From Variovorax sp. PAMC26660 (lineage in GTDB: Bacteria; Pseudomonadota; Gammaproteobacteria; Burkholderiales; Burkholderiaceae_C): a stretch of DNA of 64,000 nt. The number at the start of each line of letters is the position of its first letter. The stretch's first letter is position 1. The notes under the pieces are model-generated. The model saw nothing but the letters and a program-made list of their open reading frames with translations. It had not been told where the DNA came from and did no database searches. The stretch is taken from positions 1,550,001-1,614,000 of the forward strand of contig NZ_CP060295.1 of assembly GCF_014302995.1 (NCBI RefSeq). The letters are read 5' to 3'. This document shows positions 35,372-45,049 of this stretch, in pieces. A program made the translations under genes and the position numbers.

Positions 35372-36175
35372 ATGCCCAGAGGAATTCCCAACCCGGCCGC
35401 CATGTATGGCATTTCGCCCCGTGCCTGGGGCTTCGAGGTGTCGATCGTGCGCAACGGCACCCGCTACTACAAGCAGTTCGGGCGGGCCAGCTACGGCAGC
35501 GAGGAACAGGCGCTGCTGCAGGCGCAGGACTGGCGCGACGGCGTCGTGCGCAGCGTGCCGCCGGTGCTGCGGCGCACGCGGGCCGAAAAGCTCCGCGTCA
35601 ACAACACGACGGGCGTGTCGGGGGTCTTCTGCCAGGTTGCGTCCAGCGGCAAGATCCGGGCGTGGGTCGCCAAGACCTACATCGGGCAGGACGAAATACT
35701 TCGCACCGACTTCCCCGTCGATGCCATGGGCCACGCGGCGCAAGCGCTGGCCATCGAGGAACGGGCACGGCAACTGGAGCGCATGGCGGGGCTGTCCAGG
35801 CTGCATCCGGCCGAGGAAGCGATCCGCACGGCGCCTGCGGCCTGCCCCGCCGAGCCGCGCTCGCCCAAGCGCTCGAAGTCGGAAATCAGGCGGTGCACCA
35901 ACTCCAGCGGCGTCAGCGGGGTTCATTTCAAGTCGCCCAACGTCGGGCACCCGGGCTACTGGCTCGCCATCACCTACACCGCGGGCAAGGGCAGCGTGAG
36001 CAAGGCGTTTTCCATCAAGGAACACGGCCCGGACACCGCCAAGCGCCTTGCCATCGCGGAGCGCGAACGTCAGCTTGAACGGAAACTGAACGCTACAGAC
36101 GTATCCACTCTTTCGCCCCGGCAAGAGGTCCGCCAGCAGCACGCGACCACCTCCGAGGCGAGGCAAGACCTGTGA
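35372..36175 (+). CDS. Tandem AP2-like domain protein, first copy
   Basis: 267 residues with three related AP2/ERF-like units. Unit 1 is at about 10-55 (GFEVSIVRNGTRYYKQFG). Unit 2 is at about 78-140 (NNTTGVSGVFCQVASSGKIR, then DAMGHAAQALAIEERARQ). Unit 3 is at about 178-240 (NSSGVSGVHFKSPNVGHPGY, then DTAKRLAIAERERQ). Each has the N-x-(T/S)-G-V-x-G-V start, a sheet with conserved aromatic or basic residues, and a helix. In bacteria such modules usually decorate HNH endonucleases, but none is visible here. It is probably a DNA-binding protein. Start at ATG 35372; its paralogue follows. Confidence 0.65.
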   Translation: MPRGIPNPAAMYGISPRAWGFEVSIVRNGTRYYKQFGRASYGSEEQALLQAQDWRDGVVRSVPPVLRRTRAEKLRVNNTTGVSGVFCQVASSGKIRAWVAKTYIGQDEILRTDFPVDAMGHAAQALAIEERARQLERMAGLSRLHPAEEAIRTAPAACPAEPRSPKRSKSEIRRCTNSSGVSGVHFKSPNVGHPGYWLAITYTAGKGSVSKAFSIKEHGPDTAKRLAIAERERQLERKLNATDVSTLSPRQEVRQQHATTSEARQDL

Positions 36176-36339
36176 AGGTTTCGTGCGCCGTCTCCGGTTT
36201 CGTCTTTAAAAAGCGGCGTGCCGCCGAACTGTCTTCTCGCTTCGGCCAAAATAGCGGCGAAATGCGAGCGCCAATGAGCCCCGCGCGGTTCGGGGAGTTC
36301 ATGAGAAGCAGCAAGGCTGAAGCAATCAGCGCGTCGAGA

Positions 36340-37158
36340 ATGCCCAAAGGTATCCCCAATCCGGCAGCCATGTATGGCATTTACCCCAGGTCCTGGGGTT
36401 TCGAAGTTTCCCTGGTTCGCAATGGCATTCGCCACCACAAGCTGTTCGGCAAGGCCAGCTACGGCAGCGTCGAGCAGGCGCTGCTTCACGCGCAGGACTG
36501 GCGCGATTTCATCGTCAGGAGCGTGCCGCCGGTCGAGCGGCGCGTGCGGGCGCAAAAGCCCCGGGCCAACAACACCACCGGCGTCCCGGGCGTGTTCCAT
36601 CAGATCGCGGCCGGCGGCAAGGTGCGCGGATGGATGGCCAAGACCTACATCGCGCAAGACGAAATATTGCGCGCCGACTTTCCCGTCGATGGCCTGGGCG
36701 ATGCGGCGCACACGCTGGCCGTCATGGAACGCGCGCGGCAACTCAAGCACATGACGGGACTGGCGCGGCTGCATCCGGCCGAGGAAGCGATCCGCATGGG
36801 GCTGTCGGCACACGCGCACGGCCCGCGCTCGCCCAAGCGCTCCAAGTCCGAGATCACCCGGCGCAACAACACCAGCGGCGTGAGCGGCGTTCATTTCAAG
36901 ACGCCCCACGCCGCGCATCTCGGCTACTGGCTGGCCATCACCTACACGGCGGGCAAGGGCTCGGTGAGCAAGGCGTTCTCGGTGAAGGAGCACGGCCCCG
37001 ACATGGCCAAGAGCCTGGCGATTGCCGAGCGCGCGAAACAGCTCGCGGAAAAATTGCGCGGCGAAGAATCCTCGTCTGCCGCTGCCAGCCAGCAGCCACA
37101 ACCACCTCACGTGAAAAAGCGCGGTCGCTCGGCCTCCGGCGCGAAACAGGACAACTGA
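36340..37158 (+). CDS. Tandem AP2-like domain protein, second copy
   Basis: 272 residues, paralogous to the gene before it, with strong similarity throughout: MPKGIPNPAAMYGI against MPRGIPNPAAMYGI, and the same three units (NNTTGVPGVFHQIAAGGKVR; NNTSGVSGVHFKTPHAAHLG). The tail diverges and is Ser/Gln/Pro- and Lys-rich (KKRGRS). Units 2 and 3 are the best conserved. The ATG at 36340 matches the first copy; ATG 36301, with GGGGAG just upstream, could also start it. The two genes are a tandem duplication within 1.8 kb, both upstream of a small unknown gene. Confidence 0.65.
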   Translation: MPKGIPNPAAMYGIYPRSWGFEVSLVRNGIRHHKLFGKASYGSVEQALLHAQDWRDFIVRSVPPVERRVRAQKPRANNTTGVPGVFHQIAAGGKVRGWMAKTYIAQDEILRADFPVDGLGDAAHTLAVMERARQLKHMTGLARLHPAEEAIRMGLSAHAHGPRSPKRSKSEITRRNNTSGVSGVHFKTPHAAHLGYWLAITYTAGKGSVSKAFSVKEHGPDMAKSLAIAERAKQLAEKLRGEESSSAAASQQPQPPHVKKRGRSASGAKQDN

Positions 37159-37255
37159 TGGATCGACACCGAACCGGCTTCGCAGACAAAGCAGCGAAGC
37201 CCGACAGCCAGCGCGCGCCTGCCGCAACGGCCACCCCACCACGAACCGTCCGCCC

Positions 37256-37636
37256 ATGACGACGCTCAAGCCCCTTCACCAACTGCTGCGGGTCGCTTCG
37301 CATCTGCTGGACCAGGCCGCGGCGGATGTCCGCACGACAGACCTGGAGCCGGTCTCGGACAACATCGAAGGCATCGGCCGCGCGCTGATCGAGCTGATCG
37401 AAGTGCAGCGGCGCATCTACGCCCTGCAGCCCGAGCTGCAGCCCAAGTCGCTGGCGGCCTCGCCGCGGGAGGAAGATGCCAACCGGCTCTTCACCCAGTT
37501 CACCATCGAGGCGCTGGAGCTGGAAGACGCCGGCGACACGGCGGCGGCGCGCGAGAAGTACTCGACCTTCATCGGCCTTTCGCCCTCGTACCCGCATCGC
37601 GAGATCGCGCGGGCGGAGCTGCGCCGACTGTCCTGA
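37256..37636 (+). CDS. Hypothetical helical protein
   Basis: 126 residues, not recognised. It is almost wholly helical and acidic (LLDQAAADVRTTDLEPVSDN, IEALELEDAGDTAAAREKYS, REIARAELRRLS), with a TPR-like second half, and has no signal or membrane segment. Start at ATG 37256; it follows the AP2 genes by 97 bases and converges on the acyl-CoA dehydrogenase gene. No function is proposed. Confidence 0.6.
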   Translation: MTTLKPLHQLLRVASHLLDQAAADVRTTDLEPVSDNIEGIGRALIELIEVQRRIYALQPELQPKSLAASPREEDANRLFTQFTIEALELEDAGDTAAAREKYSTFIGLSPSYPHREIARAELRRLS

Positions 37637-37658
37637 TCGGGCGCCCTGCGCCTTCGCC

Positions 37659-38807
37659 TCACAGCGCCCGCGAGATCACCTCTTTCATGATCTCGTTGGT
37701 GCCGCCGTAGATGCGCTGCACCCGCGCGTCGGCATACATGCGCGCCACCATGTATTCGCTCATGTAGCCGTAGCCGCCGAAGAGCTGCAGGCATTCGTCG
37801 ATCACGCGGCCCTGCGTTTCGGAACCCCACAGCTTGGCCATGGAGGCGGTGGCGGTGTCGAGCGTGCCGGCCACGAGGTCTTCGACACAGCGGTCGATGA
37901 AGGCGCGGCCCACCTTGATCTGCGTGGCGATCTCGGCCAGCTTGAACTTGGTGTTCTGGAACTCGGCGATCGGCTTGCCGAAGGCCTTGCGGTCGCGCAC
38001 GTAATCGAGCGTGGCCTGGTAGGCGCCTTCCATCGCCGCGAGCGCGCTCACGCCGATGATGGTGCGCTCGTACGGCAGGTCGCTCATGAGCTGGAAGAAG
38101 CCCTGCCCTTCCTGGCCGCCCAGCAGCGCATCGGCCGGCACGCGCACGTCGTCGAAGAAAAGTTCGGAGGTGTCCTGCGCCTTCATGCCGATCTTGTCGA
38201 GCACGCGGCCGACGCGAAAGCCCTTGCAGCCCTCGGTCTCGACGATGAGGATGGACGTGCCCTTGGCGCCCTGCGTCGCATCGGTCTTGGCCACCACCAG
38301 CACCACGCCGGCCAGGTAGCCGTTGGTGATGAAGGTCTTCGAGCCGTTGATGAGATAGCCGCCGTCCTTCTTCTCGGCGCGCGTGCGCACGCCCTGCAGG
38401 TCGGAGCCGGCGCCGGGCTCGGTCATGGCGATGGCACCGACCATTTCGCCGCGCGCCATGCGTGGCAGGTAGTGGCGCTTCTGCTCCTCGGTGCCGTGGT
38501 TCAGGATGTAGTGCGCCACGATGGCATGCACCGACGTGGCCATGCCGGTGAGCGCGCGGCGCGACATCTCTTCGTAGACCACGGCTTCGTGGCGGAAGTC
38601 GCCGCCGGCGCCGCTGTACTCCTCGGGAATGTCGGCGCACAGCAGGCCGAGCGCACCGGCCTTGCGCCAGACCTCGTGGCCCACGTGGCCGCGCTTGCGG
38701 GCTTCTTCGTCGTGCGGAAGCACTTCGGTTTCGACGAAGCGCACCACGTTGTCGCGGTACAGCTCCAGGTCTTCGTCGCTCCAGGAGCGGCGGAAGTCGA
38801 TGGGCAT
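37659..38807 (-). CDS. Acyl-CoA dehydrogenase
   Basis: 382 residues, FAD-dependent first step of beta-oxidation. The substrate motif YILNHGTEEQKRHYLPRMAR, the EMVGAIAMTEPGAGSDLQG loop and the C-terminal RIYGGTNEIMKEVISRAL are typical. The Glu in SDLPYERTII aligns with the catalytic Glu of the isovaleryl-CoA dehydrogenase branch; the C-terminal site has Gly (YGGT), as usual in that branch. Last gene of the leftward operon 44001-37659. Confidence 0.9.
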   Translation of the reverse strand: MPIDFRRSWSDEDLELYRDNVVRFVETEVLPHDEEARKRGHVGHEVWRKAGALGLLCADIPEEYSGAGGDFRHEAVVYEEMSRRALTGMATSVHAIVAHYILNHGTEEQKRHYLPRMARGEMVGAIAMTEPGAGSDLQGVRTRAEKKDGGYLINGSKTFITNGYLAGVVLVVAKTDATQGAKGTSILIVETEGCKGFRVGRVLDKIGMKAQDTSELFFDDVRVPADALLGGQEGQGFFQLMSDLPYERTIIGVSALAAMEGAYQATLDYVRDRKAFGKPIAEFQNTKFKLAEIATQIKVGRAFIDRCVEDLVAGTLDTATASMAKLWGSETQGRVIDECLQLFGGYGYMSEYMVARMYADARVQRIYGGTNEIMKEVISRAL

Positions 38808-38849
38808 GATGGTTTCCTTGGGTTGTGTTCTTTGGGGGGCGCTGGCGCG

Positions 38850-40409
38850 TCAACCGACGCGGCGGGCCTTGCCAGCCCAGAAGGGCTCGCGCAGTTGAAA
38901 CTTTTGCAGCTTGCCGGCCGCCGACAGCGGCAGCGCATCGCGAAACTCCACGCTGCGCGGACACTTGTAGATGGCGATCTGGTCGCGGCAGTGCGCGATG
39001 ACGGCGTCAGCCTCCAGCGCCATACCTTCGCGCCGCACGATCACCGCATGCACGCGCTCGCCCCACTTGTCGTCGGGCACGCCGATCACGGCGGACATCA
39101 GCACTTGCGGCAATTGGGCGATGGCGTTCTCGACCTCGGCCGAATACACGTTCTCGCCGCCGCTCACGATCATGTCCTTCATGCGGTCGACCACGAAGAC
39201 GTAGCCGTCCTCGTCCATGTAGCCGCCGTCGCCGGTGTGCATCCAGCCGCCACGCAGCGCGGCCTCGGTTTGCTCCGGCTTGTTCCAGTAGCCCTTCATG
39301 ACCATCGGCCCGCGCGCAACGATCTCGCCGACCTGGCCGAAGGGCAGCTCGTTGTCTTCGCCATCGACGATGCGGACTTCGGCGATGGTGATGGGCGTAC
39401 CGGCCGATCGCAGCAGGCGCTCGCGGTCGGGACCGGGCTGGTGGCAGTGCGGCGGCAGCGCGGTGACCACCGGCGACAGCTCCGTCATGCCGTAGACCTG
39501 CGCGAACGCGCTGCCCGGAAAGGCGCGCATGGCCTGGTCGAGCAGCGCCGCATCGATGGGTGCCGCGCCATACGACAGCAGGCGCAGGCTCGACAGGTCG
39601 AACTCCGTAAAACGCGGATGCTCGATCACGCGCTTGATCATGGTCGGCACCAAAAACATTTCAGTGACGCGCGCCGACTGCAGTGTCTGCAGCACCGCCA
39701 GCTCGTCGAACATCGGCACCACATGCACGGGCACCAGCCGCAGCATGCTCTGCAGCGCGATGCCGCAGCCGGCCACATGGAACATGGGCGCCGCGACGAT
39801 GGCCACGGCGTCCTGCGTGTCGCGCGGCAACGCGGCCACCGTGCCCAGTGCGTTGATGCACAGGCTGCCGTGCGAGAGCATCACGCCCTTGGGCTGGCCG
39901 GTGGTGCCGCCGGTGTACATGACGGCCGCCAGCTCGTCGCTGCTGTGCGGTGCGTCGTCGATGGGCACGGCATCGGCCAGCAGCGCCTCGTAGCCGACCA
40001 TGCCTTCGGGCACGGCGCCATCGCCGCAATAGACCACGGTGCGCAGCGAGGCCGAGAGCCTGCGCAGCTCGGCGGCCATCGGCGCGAAGACATCGTCCAC
40101 CAGCAGGATGCGGGTGTCGCAGTCGTCCAGCGAGTAGGCGACCTCCTTCGGGTTCCAGCGGATGTTGACGGGGTTGATGACACCGCCGCCCCACCAGGTG
40201 CCGAAGAAGTACTCGACGAAGCGGTGCGAGTTCAGGCTCATCATGCCGACGCGGTCGCCCGGCTGCATGCCGAGTTGCTTCAGCACGGCGCCGAGCCGCG
40301 CGACGCGGTCGGTGAACTCGCCGTAGCTCAGCCGGTGCTTGCCGCAGACGACGGCGGTGGCCTTGCCTTTCTCGCGGCGGCCCTTGTGCAGGGGTTGGGT
40401 GAGGAACAT
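38850..40409 (-). CDS. Acyl-CoA synthetase (AMP-binding)
   Basis: 519 residues. The core motif YTGGTTGQPKG, the YGMTEL A5 motif, TGDGGYMDEDGYVFVVDRMK (A7/A8) and the C-terminal catalytic Lys in LPLSAAGKLQKFQLRE are present. Related to branched- or aryl-acid CoA ligases. It precedes the dehydrogenase at 37659 in the same leftward operon and would make the acyl-CoA that the operon consumes. Confidence 0.9.
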   Translation of the reverse strand: MFLTQPLHKGRREKGKATAVVCGKHRLSYGEFTDRVARLGAVLKQLGMQPGDRVGMMSLNSHRFVEYFFGTWWGGGVINPVNIRWNPKEVAYSLDDCDTRILLVDDVFAPMAAELRRLSASLRTVVYCGDGAVPEGMVGYEALLADAVPIDDAPHSSDELAAVMYTGGTTGQPKGVMLSHGSLCINALGTVAALPRDTQDAVAIVAAPMFHVAGCGIALQSMLRLVPVHVVPMFDELAVLQTLQSARVTEMFLVPTMIKRVIEHPRFTEFDLSSLRLLSYGAAPIDAALLDQAMRAFPGSAFAQVYGMTELSPVVTALPPHCHQPGPDRERLLRSAGTPITIAEVRIVDGEDNELPFGQVGEIVARGPMVMKGYWNKPEQTEAALRGGWMHTGDGGYMDEDGYVFVVDRMKDMIVSGGENVYSAEVENAIAQLPQVLMSAVIGVPDDKWGERVHAVIVRREGMALEADAVIAHCRDQIAIYKCPRSVEFRDALPLSAAGKLQKFQLREPFWAGKARRVG

Positions 40410-40434
40410 CGGGGTTTGTCTCCGGTCTTTGTGT

Positions 40435-41547
40435 TCAGGCTGCGCTCAGCGGCGCGATGGCTTCGGCGGCCACGCCCCAGCGGCGCAGCAAGGCCGGGCC
40501 GTCGTCGTGCGCCCTGGCTGGCGGCACGACGGGTGCGGTGCGGCTGAAGCGCGGCGCGGGCGCGGGCTGCACCACGCCGCCCACGTTCGCGAAGGTGCCG
40601 CGCGCCACGTTGTGCGGATGTTCGGGTGCTTCGTCCCAATCGAGCACGGGGGCAAAGCAGGCGTCGCTGCCTTCGAGCAGCACGCACCATTCGTCGCGCG
40701 TGCGGGTGCGGAACACATCGGCCATGCGCAGTTTGAGCAGGGGCCAGCGGTCGGCGTCCATCTGCGCGTCGAAGGCCGGGTCGTCGGCGATGCCGCAGCG
40801 CTCGCGCATGAGCGCATAGAACTGCGGCTCGATGGCGCCCACGGCGACGTACTTGCCATCGGCGCAGGCGTAGGTGTCGTAGAAGTGCGCGCCGCCGTCG
40901 AGCATGTTCTCGCCGCGCTGGTTGCTCCACATGCCGGCCGACTTGAAGCCGTACATCATCGAAGACAGCAGCGCCGCGCCATCGGTCATGGCGGCATCGA
41001 CCACCTGGCCCTGCCCGGAACCCTTCGCCTCGTGCAGCGCGGCCAGGATGCCGAAGGCCAGCAGCATCGCGCCGCCGCCGAAGTCGCCCACGTAGTTGAG
41101 CGGCGGCACGGGCGGCTCGCCCGCGCGGCCAATGGCGTGCAGCGCGCCGCTGATGGCGATGTAGTTGATGTCATGGCCCGCCGCGTGCGCGAGCGGCCCG
41201 TGCTGCCCCCAGCCGGTCATGCGGCCGTACACCAGGCGCGGGTTGCGCGCATGGCACTCGGCCGGGCCCAGGCCCAGCCGTTCCATGACGCCGGGGCGAA
41301 AGCCCTCGATGAGCACGTCGGCCTTCGCGATCGCGTCGAGCACCGATTGCGCCGCGCCTTCCGCGCGCAGGTCGACCTGCAGCGTGCTGCGCCCGCGCGC
41401 CAGGATGTCGTGCGGCGCGGTGCGCGTGCCGGGGCGCTCGATGCGGATCACCTCCGCGCCCATGTCGGCGAACAGCATCGCGCAGAAAGGCCCGGGGCCG
41501 ATGCCCGCCATCTCGATCACCCGTAGTCCCTGCAATGGGCCTGCCAT
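40435..41547 (-). CDS. CaiB/BaiF CoA-transferase family protein, alpha-methylacyl-CoA racemase-like
   Basis: 370 residues. The family segments [17 protein letters not shown] and [11 protein letters not shown] are present. The two catalytic positions known for alpha-methylacyl-CoA racemase are visible, His in GHDINYIA and Asp in [11 protein letters not shown]. This supports epimerisation of 2-methylacyl-CoA, which lets branched chains enter beta-oxidation. The ATG is at 41547. Other uses of CaiB-type enzymes (CoA transfer) cannot be excluded, but the motifs favour the racemase. Confidence 0.85.
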   Translation of the reverse strand: MAGPLQGLRVIEMAGIGPGPFCAMLFADMGAEVIRIERPGTRTAPHDILARGRSTLQVDLRAEGAAQSVLDAIAKADVLIEGFRPGVMERLGLGPAECHARNPRLVYGRMTGWGQHGPLAHAAGHDINYIAISGALHAIGRAGEPPVPPLNYVGDFGGGAMLLAFGILAALHEAKGSGQGQVVDAAMTDGAALLSSMMYGFKSAGMWSNQRGENMLDGGAHFYDTYACADGKYVAVGAIEPQFYALMRERCGIADDPAFDAQMDADRWPLLKLRMADVFRTRTRDEWCVLLEGSDACFAPVLDWDEAPEHPHNVARGTFANVGGVVQPAPAPRFSRTAPVVPPARAHDDGPALLRRWGVAAEAIAPLSAA

Positions 41548-41636
41548 GGTTTGTCTCCTGTTGCGTGGAGCCATCTTGGCGCGGGGACGGTGGCGCTGCA
41601 TCGTCCAAAGCGACGAATGCAGCGCGCGGGCTGTGG

Positions 41637-42794
41637 CTACGGCGCGTCGTTCGCGGCGCGAAGCCGCGCCACGCGGCGCAGGTGCCACGAGGCCGGGCCG
41701 AACTGGCCTTCGATGAGGGTGGCGCGGCGCACGTAGTGGCCGACCGCCAGCTCTTCCGTCATGCCCATGCCGCCGTGCAGTTGCACCGCACCCTGCCCCA
41801 CGGCCTTGCACGCTTTGCCGACGGCCACCTTGGCGGAAGACACGGCGCGGGCGCGCTCTTGCGCCGTCGCGGTGTCGATGGATTCGCCCACGCTCGCAGT
41901 GAGCGCAGCCGCCTGCTCCAGCGCCATGTGCATGTCGACAAGGCGATGCTGCAGCACCTGGAAGCTGGAGATCGGCACGCCGAACTGCTTGCGCTGGCGC
42001 ACGTAGTCGAGCGTGTCGCGCATCAGGCGGCGCATGACGCCGATGGATTCGGCGCAGATGGCGAGCGTGGCTTCGTCAAGTGCTTGCTCGATCTGCGGCA
42101 GCGCTGCGCCTTCGGTGCCGAGCAGGGCATCGGCGGGCAGATGCACGTTGTCGAAAACGATGTCCGCGGCGCGACCGCCATCGCGCGTCGGGTAGGCGCG
42201 CAGGCGCAGGCCCGGCGTGTCCTTGGGCACCACCAGCAGCGAGAGGCCGTCCGCATCGCAGGGGCCGCCCCGGCTTCGCGCGGTGACGATCAGGTGGCTG
42301 GCCCACGGCGCGGCCTGCACGATGGCCTTATGGCCGTCGAGCCGGAAGCCATCGCCTTCGCGCACGAGGCGCGCCTGCACATCGGCGCGGTCATGCCGGC
42401 TTTGCGGCTCGCTGTGCGCGAAGGCCAGCACGGCCTGCCCCGCGACGACACGTGCGAGCAGTGCATCGGCTTGCGTGCCGGGATGGCGCTGCAGCAGGCC
42501 CGCGCCGATCACCATCGTGGACAGGTAGGGCTCGGCCGCGAGCGCGCCGCCCAGCGTTTTCATCAGCGCGAGATGCGCCACCATGCCGAAGCCCATGCCA
42601 CCGTGCGATTCAGGCAAGGCCGCGCCCAGCAGATCAAGCTCGCGCGACAGGCCTTGCCAGAACGGCGGCGGCGCATCGTCGGCGCGGGCCAGCGCATGCA
42701 GGCGCTGCTCGAAGCCGTGGTGGTTGTCGAGATAGCGCCCGAGGCTGTCGCTCAGCATCGCGAGGGTGTTGTCCTGTTCGGTCCGTGTGTTCAT
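41637..42794 (-). CDS. Acyl-CoA dehydrogenase-like protein, possible non-catalytic partner
   Basis: 385 residues with the acyl-CoA dehydrogenase fold (FKL-like [20 protein letters not shown], then [20 protein letters not shown]). The C-terminal region reads [20 protein letters not shown] and lacks the YxGT/NEI motif of the other two dehydrogenases of the operon. The position of the isovaleryl-type catalytic Glu is occupied by ALDEATLAI, so the active-site status is unclear. It starts 11 bases past the stop of the gene at 42805, so it is probably a subunit partner of that enzyme. Confidence 0.82.
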   Translation of the reverse strand: MNTRTEQDNTLAMLSDSLGRYLDNHHGFEQRLHALARADDAPPPFWQGLSRELDLLGAALPESHGGMGFGMVAHLALMKTLGGALAAEPYLSTMVIGAGLLQRHPGTQADALLARVVAGQAVLAFAHSEPQSRHDRADVQARLVREGDGFRLDGHKAIVQAAPWASHLIVTARSRGGPCDADGLSLLVVPKDTPGLRLRAYPTRDGGRAADIVFDNVHLPADALLGTEGAALPQIEQALDEATLAICAESIGVMRRLMRDTLDYVRQRKQFGVPISSFQVLQHRLVDMHMALEQAAALTASVGESIDTATAQERARAVSSAKVAVGKACKAVGQGAVQLHGGMGMTEELAVGHYVRRATLIEGQFGPASWHLRRVARLRAANDAP

Positions 42795-42804
42795 GGCGAT
42801 GTCC

Positions 42805-44001
42805 TCAGCGGGCGAGCAGGTGGCTGGCGACGATGTTGCGCTGCACCTCGTTGGAGCCGGCGTAGATGGAAGCTGCGCGGTCATTGAGGTAGGCCGACAT
42901 CGAGAACACGGCCTCTTCCGGAATGGGCAGCTCGCCTTGCAGTCCGTCATCCAGCGGCAGGTTGGCGGCGGCGTAGTGGCCAGCAATTTCGACGCCGAGT
43001 TCGGTCAGCCGCTGGCGCAGTTCGGAACCGAGCACCTTGCCCATCGACGGGCGAATGCCGTGCGGCTCGCCACGTGCCTGCGCGCGCAGCGACTGCAGCT
43101 CGGTCGCTTCGACGGCGTCGATGGCGCAGTCCATTTCGGCCAGGCGCAAGGCCATGTCGCAGGCCTCGTCGCCGTCGTGGCCGGACGTCGCGAACGCCGC
43201 ATCGGCCGCCGCGCTCAGGCGGCGCAGGCGGGCGCGCAGCATCGGTGCCCACGCACCGCCGCGTTCGTGCTGCAGCAGGTACTTGGCGATGGTCCAGCCC
43301 TGGTTCTCCTCGCCGATCAGCCCTTCGGCGGGCACGCGTACGTCGTCGAAGAACACCTGGTTGAGTTCGTGGTCGCCCGAGATGCTGATGATCGGCCGGA
43401 TGGTGATGCCCGGCGCGGGAATGTCGAAGCACAGGAAGCTGATGCCCTGCTGCGGCTTGCCGCCCGAGGTGGTGCGCACCAGGCAGAACATGCGGTTGGC
43501 GTACTGCGCGTGCGTGGTCCAGATCTTGGTGCCGTTGATGACGTAGTGGTCGCCGTCGCGCACGGCCTTGCATTGCAGCGAAGCCAGGTCGGAGCCCGAT
43601 TGCGGCTCCGAGTAGCCCTGGCACCAGTAGTCTTCGCCCGAGCGGATGCCGGGAAGCCATGCGCGCTTTTGCGCCTCGGTGCCGAAGGCGATGATCACCG
43701 GCGCGACCATGCCGGGGCCCATGGGCGCGCGCGGCGGTGCATCGGCGGCGGCCAGCTCGCTCGCGAACAGGTAGTGCTGCATCGGCGTCCAGCCGGTGCC
43801 GCCGTGTTCGACGGGCCAGTGCGGCACGCTCCAGCCGCGCGCCGCGAGGATACGGTGCCAGCGGTTGCCGAATTCGTGGTCGGTGAAGATGCCGGAGCAG
43901 CGGCGGCCCGCCGCGCGCAACTCGGGCGTCAGCTCGCGCGCGAGGAAGTCGCGCACCTCGTCTCGGAATGCGGTCTCCGCCGCGCTGAGGGTCCAGGCCA
44001 T
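42805..44001 (-). CDS. Acyl-CoA dehydrogenase
   Basis: 398 residues, first gene of the leftward operon. Features: WCQGYSEPQSGSDLASLQC in the FAD/substrate loop, GTKIWTTHAQYA, and the C-terminal SIYAGSNEVQRNIVASHLL. The Glu in LLQHERGGAW is a candidate catalytic residue. Its N-terminus includes PHWPVEHGGTGWTPMQHYLF. Together with the partner encoded next, it resembles the paired dehydrogenases used on bulky side chains such as sterol acids or branched fatty acids. Substrate inferred only broadly. Confidence 0.88.
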   Translation of the reverse strand: MAWTLSAAETAFRDEVRDFLARELTPELRAAGRRCSGIFTDHEFGNRWHRILAARGWSVPHWPVEHGGTGWTPMQHYLFASELAAADAPPRAPMGPGMVAPVIIAFGTEAQKRAWLPGIRSGEDYWCQGYSEPQSGSDLASLQCKAVRDGDHYVINGTKIWTTHAQYANRMFCLVRTTSGGKPQQGISFLCFDIPAPGITIRPIISISGDHELNQVFFDDVRVPAEGLIGEENQGWTIAKYLLQHERGGAWAPMLRARLRRLSAAADAAFATSGHDGDEACDMALRLAEMDCAIDAVEATELQSLRAQARGEPHGIRPSMGKVLGSELRQRLTELGVEIAGHYAAANLPLDDGLQGELPIPEEAVFSMSAYLNDRAASIYAGSNEVQRNIVASHLLAR

Positions 44002-44085
44002 GGTGTCGTCCCGTTGGAATGCACCGGACAGTGTGCGCCCGGAACCCGCCGGGGGCATCGTCGGATCGGACGAAGAAACGTCTTT

Positions 44086-44955
44086 TCAGGCCGCGATGGC
44101 TTCGCGCGGCGCCGGCACCTTCGAAGGCACCGCCATGTGCTGCGCCCAGTCGATGATTTCCAGCGTGCCGTCCGCATGCTCGGCCAGCGCCGTCAGGCTC
44201 TCGACCCAGTCGCCGTCGTTGCAGTAGAGGATGCCGTCGATGTCGCGCATCTCGGCGTGGTGGATGTGGCCGCAGACCACGCCCTGCGCACCGCGCTTGC
44301 GGGCCTCGCGCGCCACGGCGTTCTCGAAGTCGCCCACGTAGCTCACGGCGCGCTTGACCTTGCCCTTGAGGTACTTGGAGAGCGACCAGTACGGCAGACC
44401 CATCCGCGCGCGCAGCGAGTTGAGATGCCGGTTGAGCTTGAGCGTGAATTCGTAAAGCGAATCGCCCACATAGGCGAGCCACTTGGCACACTGGATCACG
44501 CCGTCGAACAGGTCGCCGTGAATGATCCACAGCTTGCGGCCGTCGGCCGTCTCATGAATCCACTCTTCGGCCACGTCGATGCCGCCGAAATTGTGGTGCA
44601 GGTACTTGCGGGCGAACTCGTCGTGGTTGCCCGGAATGAAGATCACGCGCGTGCCCTTGCGCGCCTTGCGCAGCAGCTTCTGGATCACGTCGTTGTGCGC
44701 CTGCGGCCAGTACCAGTGGCGCTTGAGCTGCCAGCCGTCGATGATGTCGCCGACCAGGAACAGCGTCTCGCACTCCGTGTGCTTCAGGAAGTCGAGCAGC
44801 GCGCGGGCCTGGCAACCGGGCGTGCCCAGGTGCAGGTCGGAGATCCACAGCGTGCGAAAGTGCAGCGGTGGGCGTGCGCGATCTTCGTCCTCGGGGTCGA
44901 GGTCCCGGGTCGCGGTGTCGCGCCATGCGCGAATGAAAGCGTCGTCGCGTTGCAT
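44086..44955 (-). CDS. LpxH-like metallophosphoesterase (UDP-2,3-diacylglucosamine pyrophosphatase family)
   Basis: 289 residues. Metal motifs LWISDLHLGT (D-x-H), FLVGDIIDGW (GD), IPGNHDEF (GNHD), IIHGDLFDG and CGHIHHAEM (GHxH) are complete. The pattern belongs to the LpxH/YbbF-related family of lipid A precursor hydrolases; a bacterial paralogue called LpxH2 has this length. It is divergent from the hydroxylase-YhhN gene, which keeps the lipid theme. The ATG at 44955 is chosen because the upstream extension runs through divergent promoter DNA. Confidence 0.8.
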   Translation of the reverse strand: MQRDDAFIRAWRDTATRDLDPEDEDRARPPLHFRTLWISDLHLGTPGCQARALLDFLKHTECETLFLVGDIIDGWQLKRHWYWPQAHNDVIQKLLRKARKGTRVIFIPGNHDEFARKYLHHNFGGIDVAEEWIHETADGRKLWIIHGDLFDGVIQCAKWLAYVGDSLYEFTLKLNRHLNSLRARMGLPYWSLSKYLKGKVKRAVSYVGDFENAVAREARKRGAQGVVCGHIHHAEMRDIDGILYCNDGDWVESLTALAEHADGTLEIIDWAQHMAVPSKVPAPREAIAA

Positions 44956-45037
44956 GGACGGGTAGGCTCTCACTGCCACGTGACCGGACGATGGCGCCCC
45001 CGTGACATCCCGGTGACATGTGGGCCGGCGGCAACGC

Positions 45038-45043
45038 CACAAT
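45038..45043 (+). promoter_or_regulatory. Probable -10 element for a leaderless transcript
   Basis: CACAAT ends 6 bases before the ATG at 45050, exactly as TACAAT does at 8417. Transcription would start on the start codon. No ribosome-binding site is visible. Confidence 0.4.
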
Positions 45044-45049
45044 CGCGCG

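Noticed and set aside
35372..37158. AP2-like genes as homing endonucleases
   Set aside because: No HNH, GIY-YIG or LAGLIDADG motif could be found in either protein.
37476..40547. Open frame of over 1000 codons on the + strand opposite acyl-CoA genes
   Set aside because: Antisense shadow of the dehydrogenase and synthetase genes; composition is His/Arg/Ala-rich without motifs.
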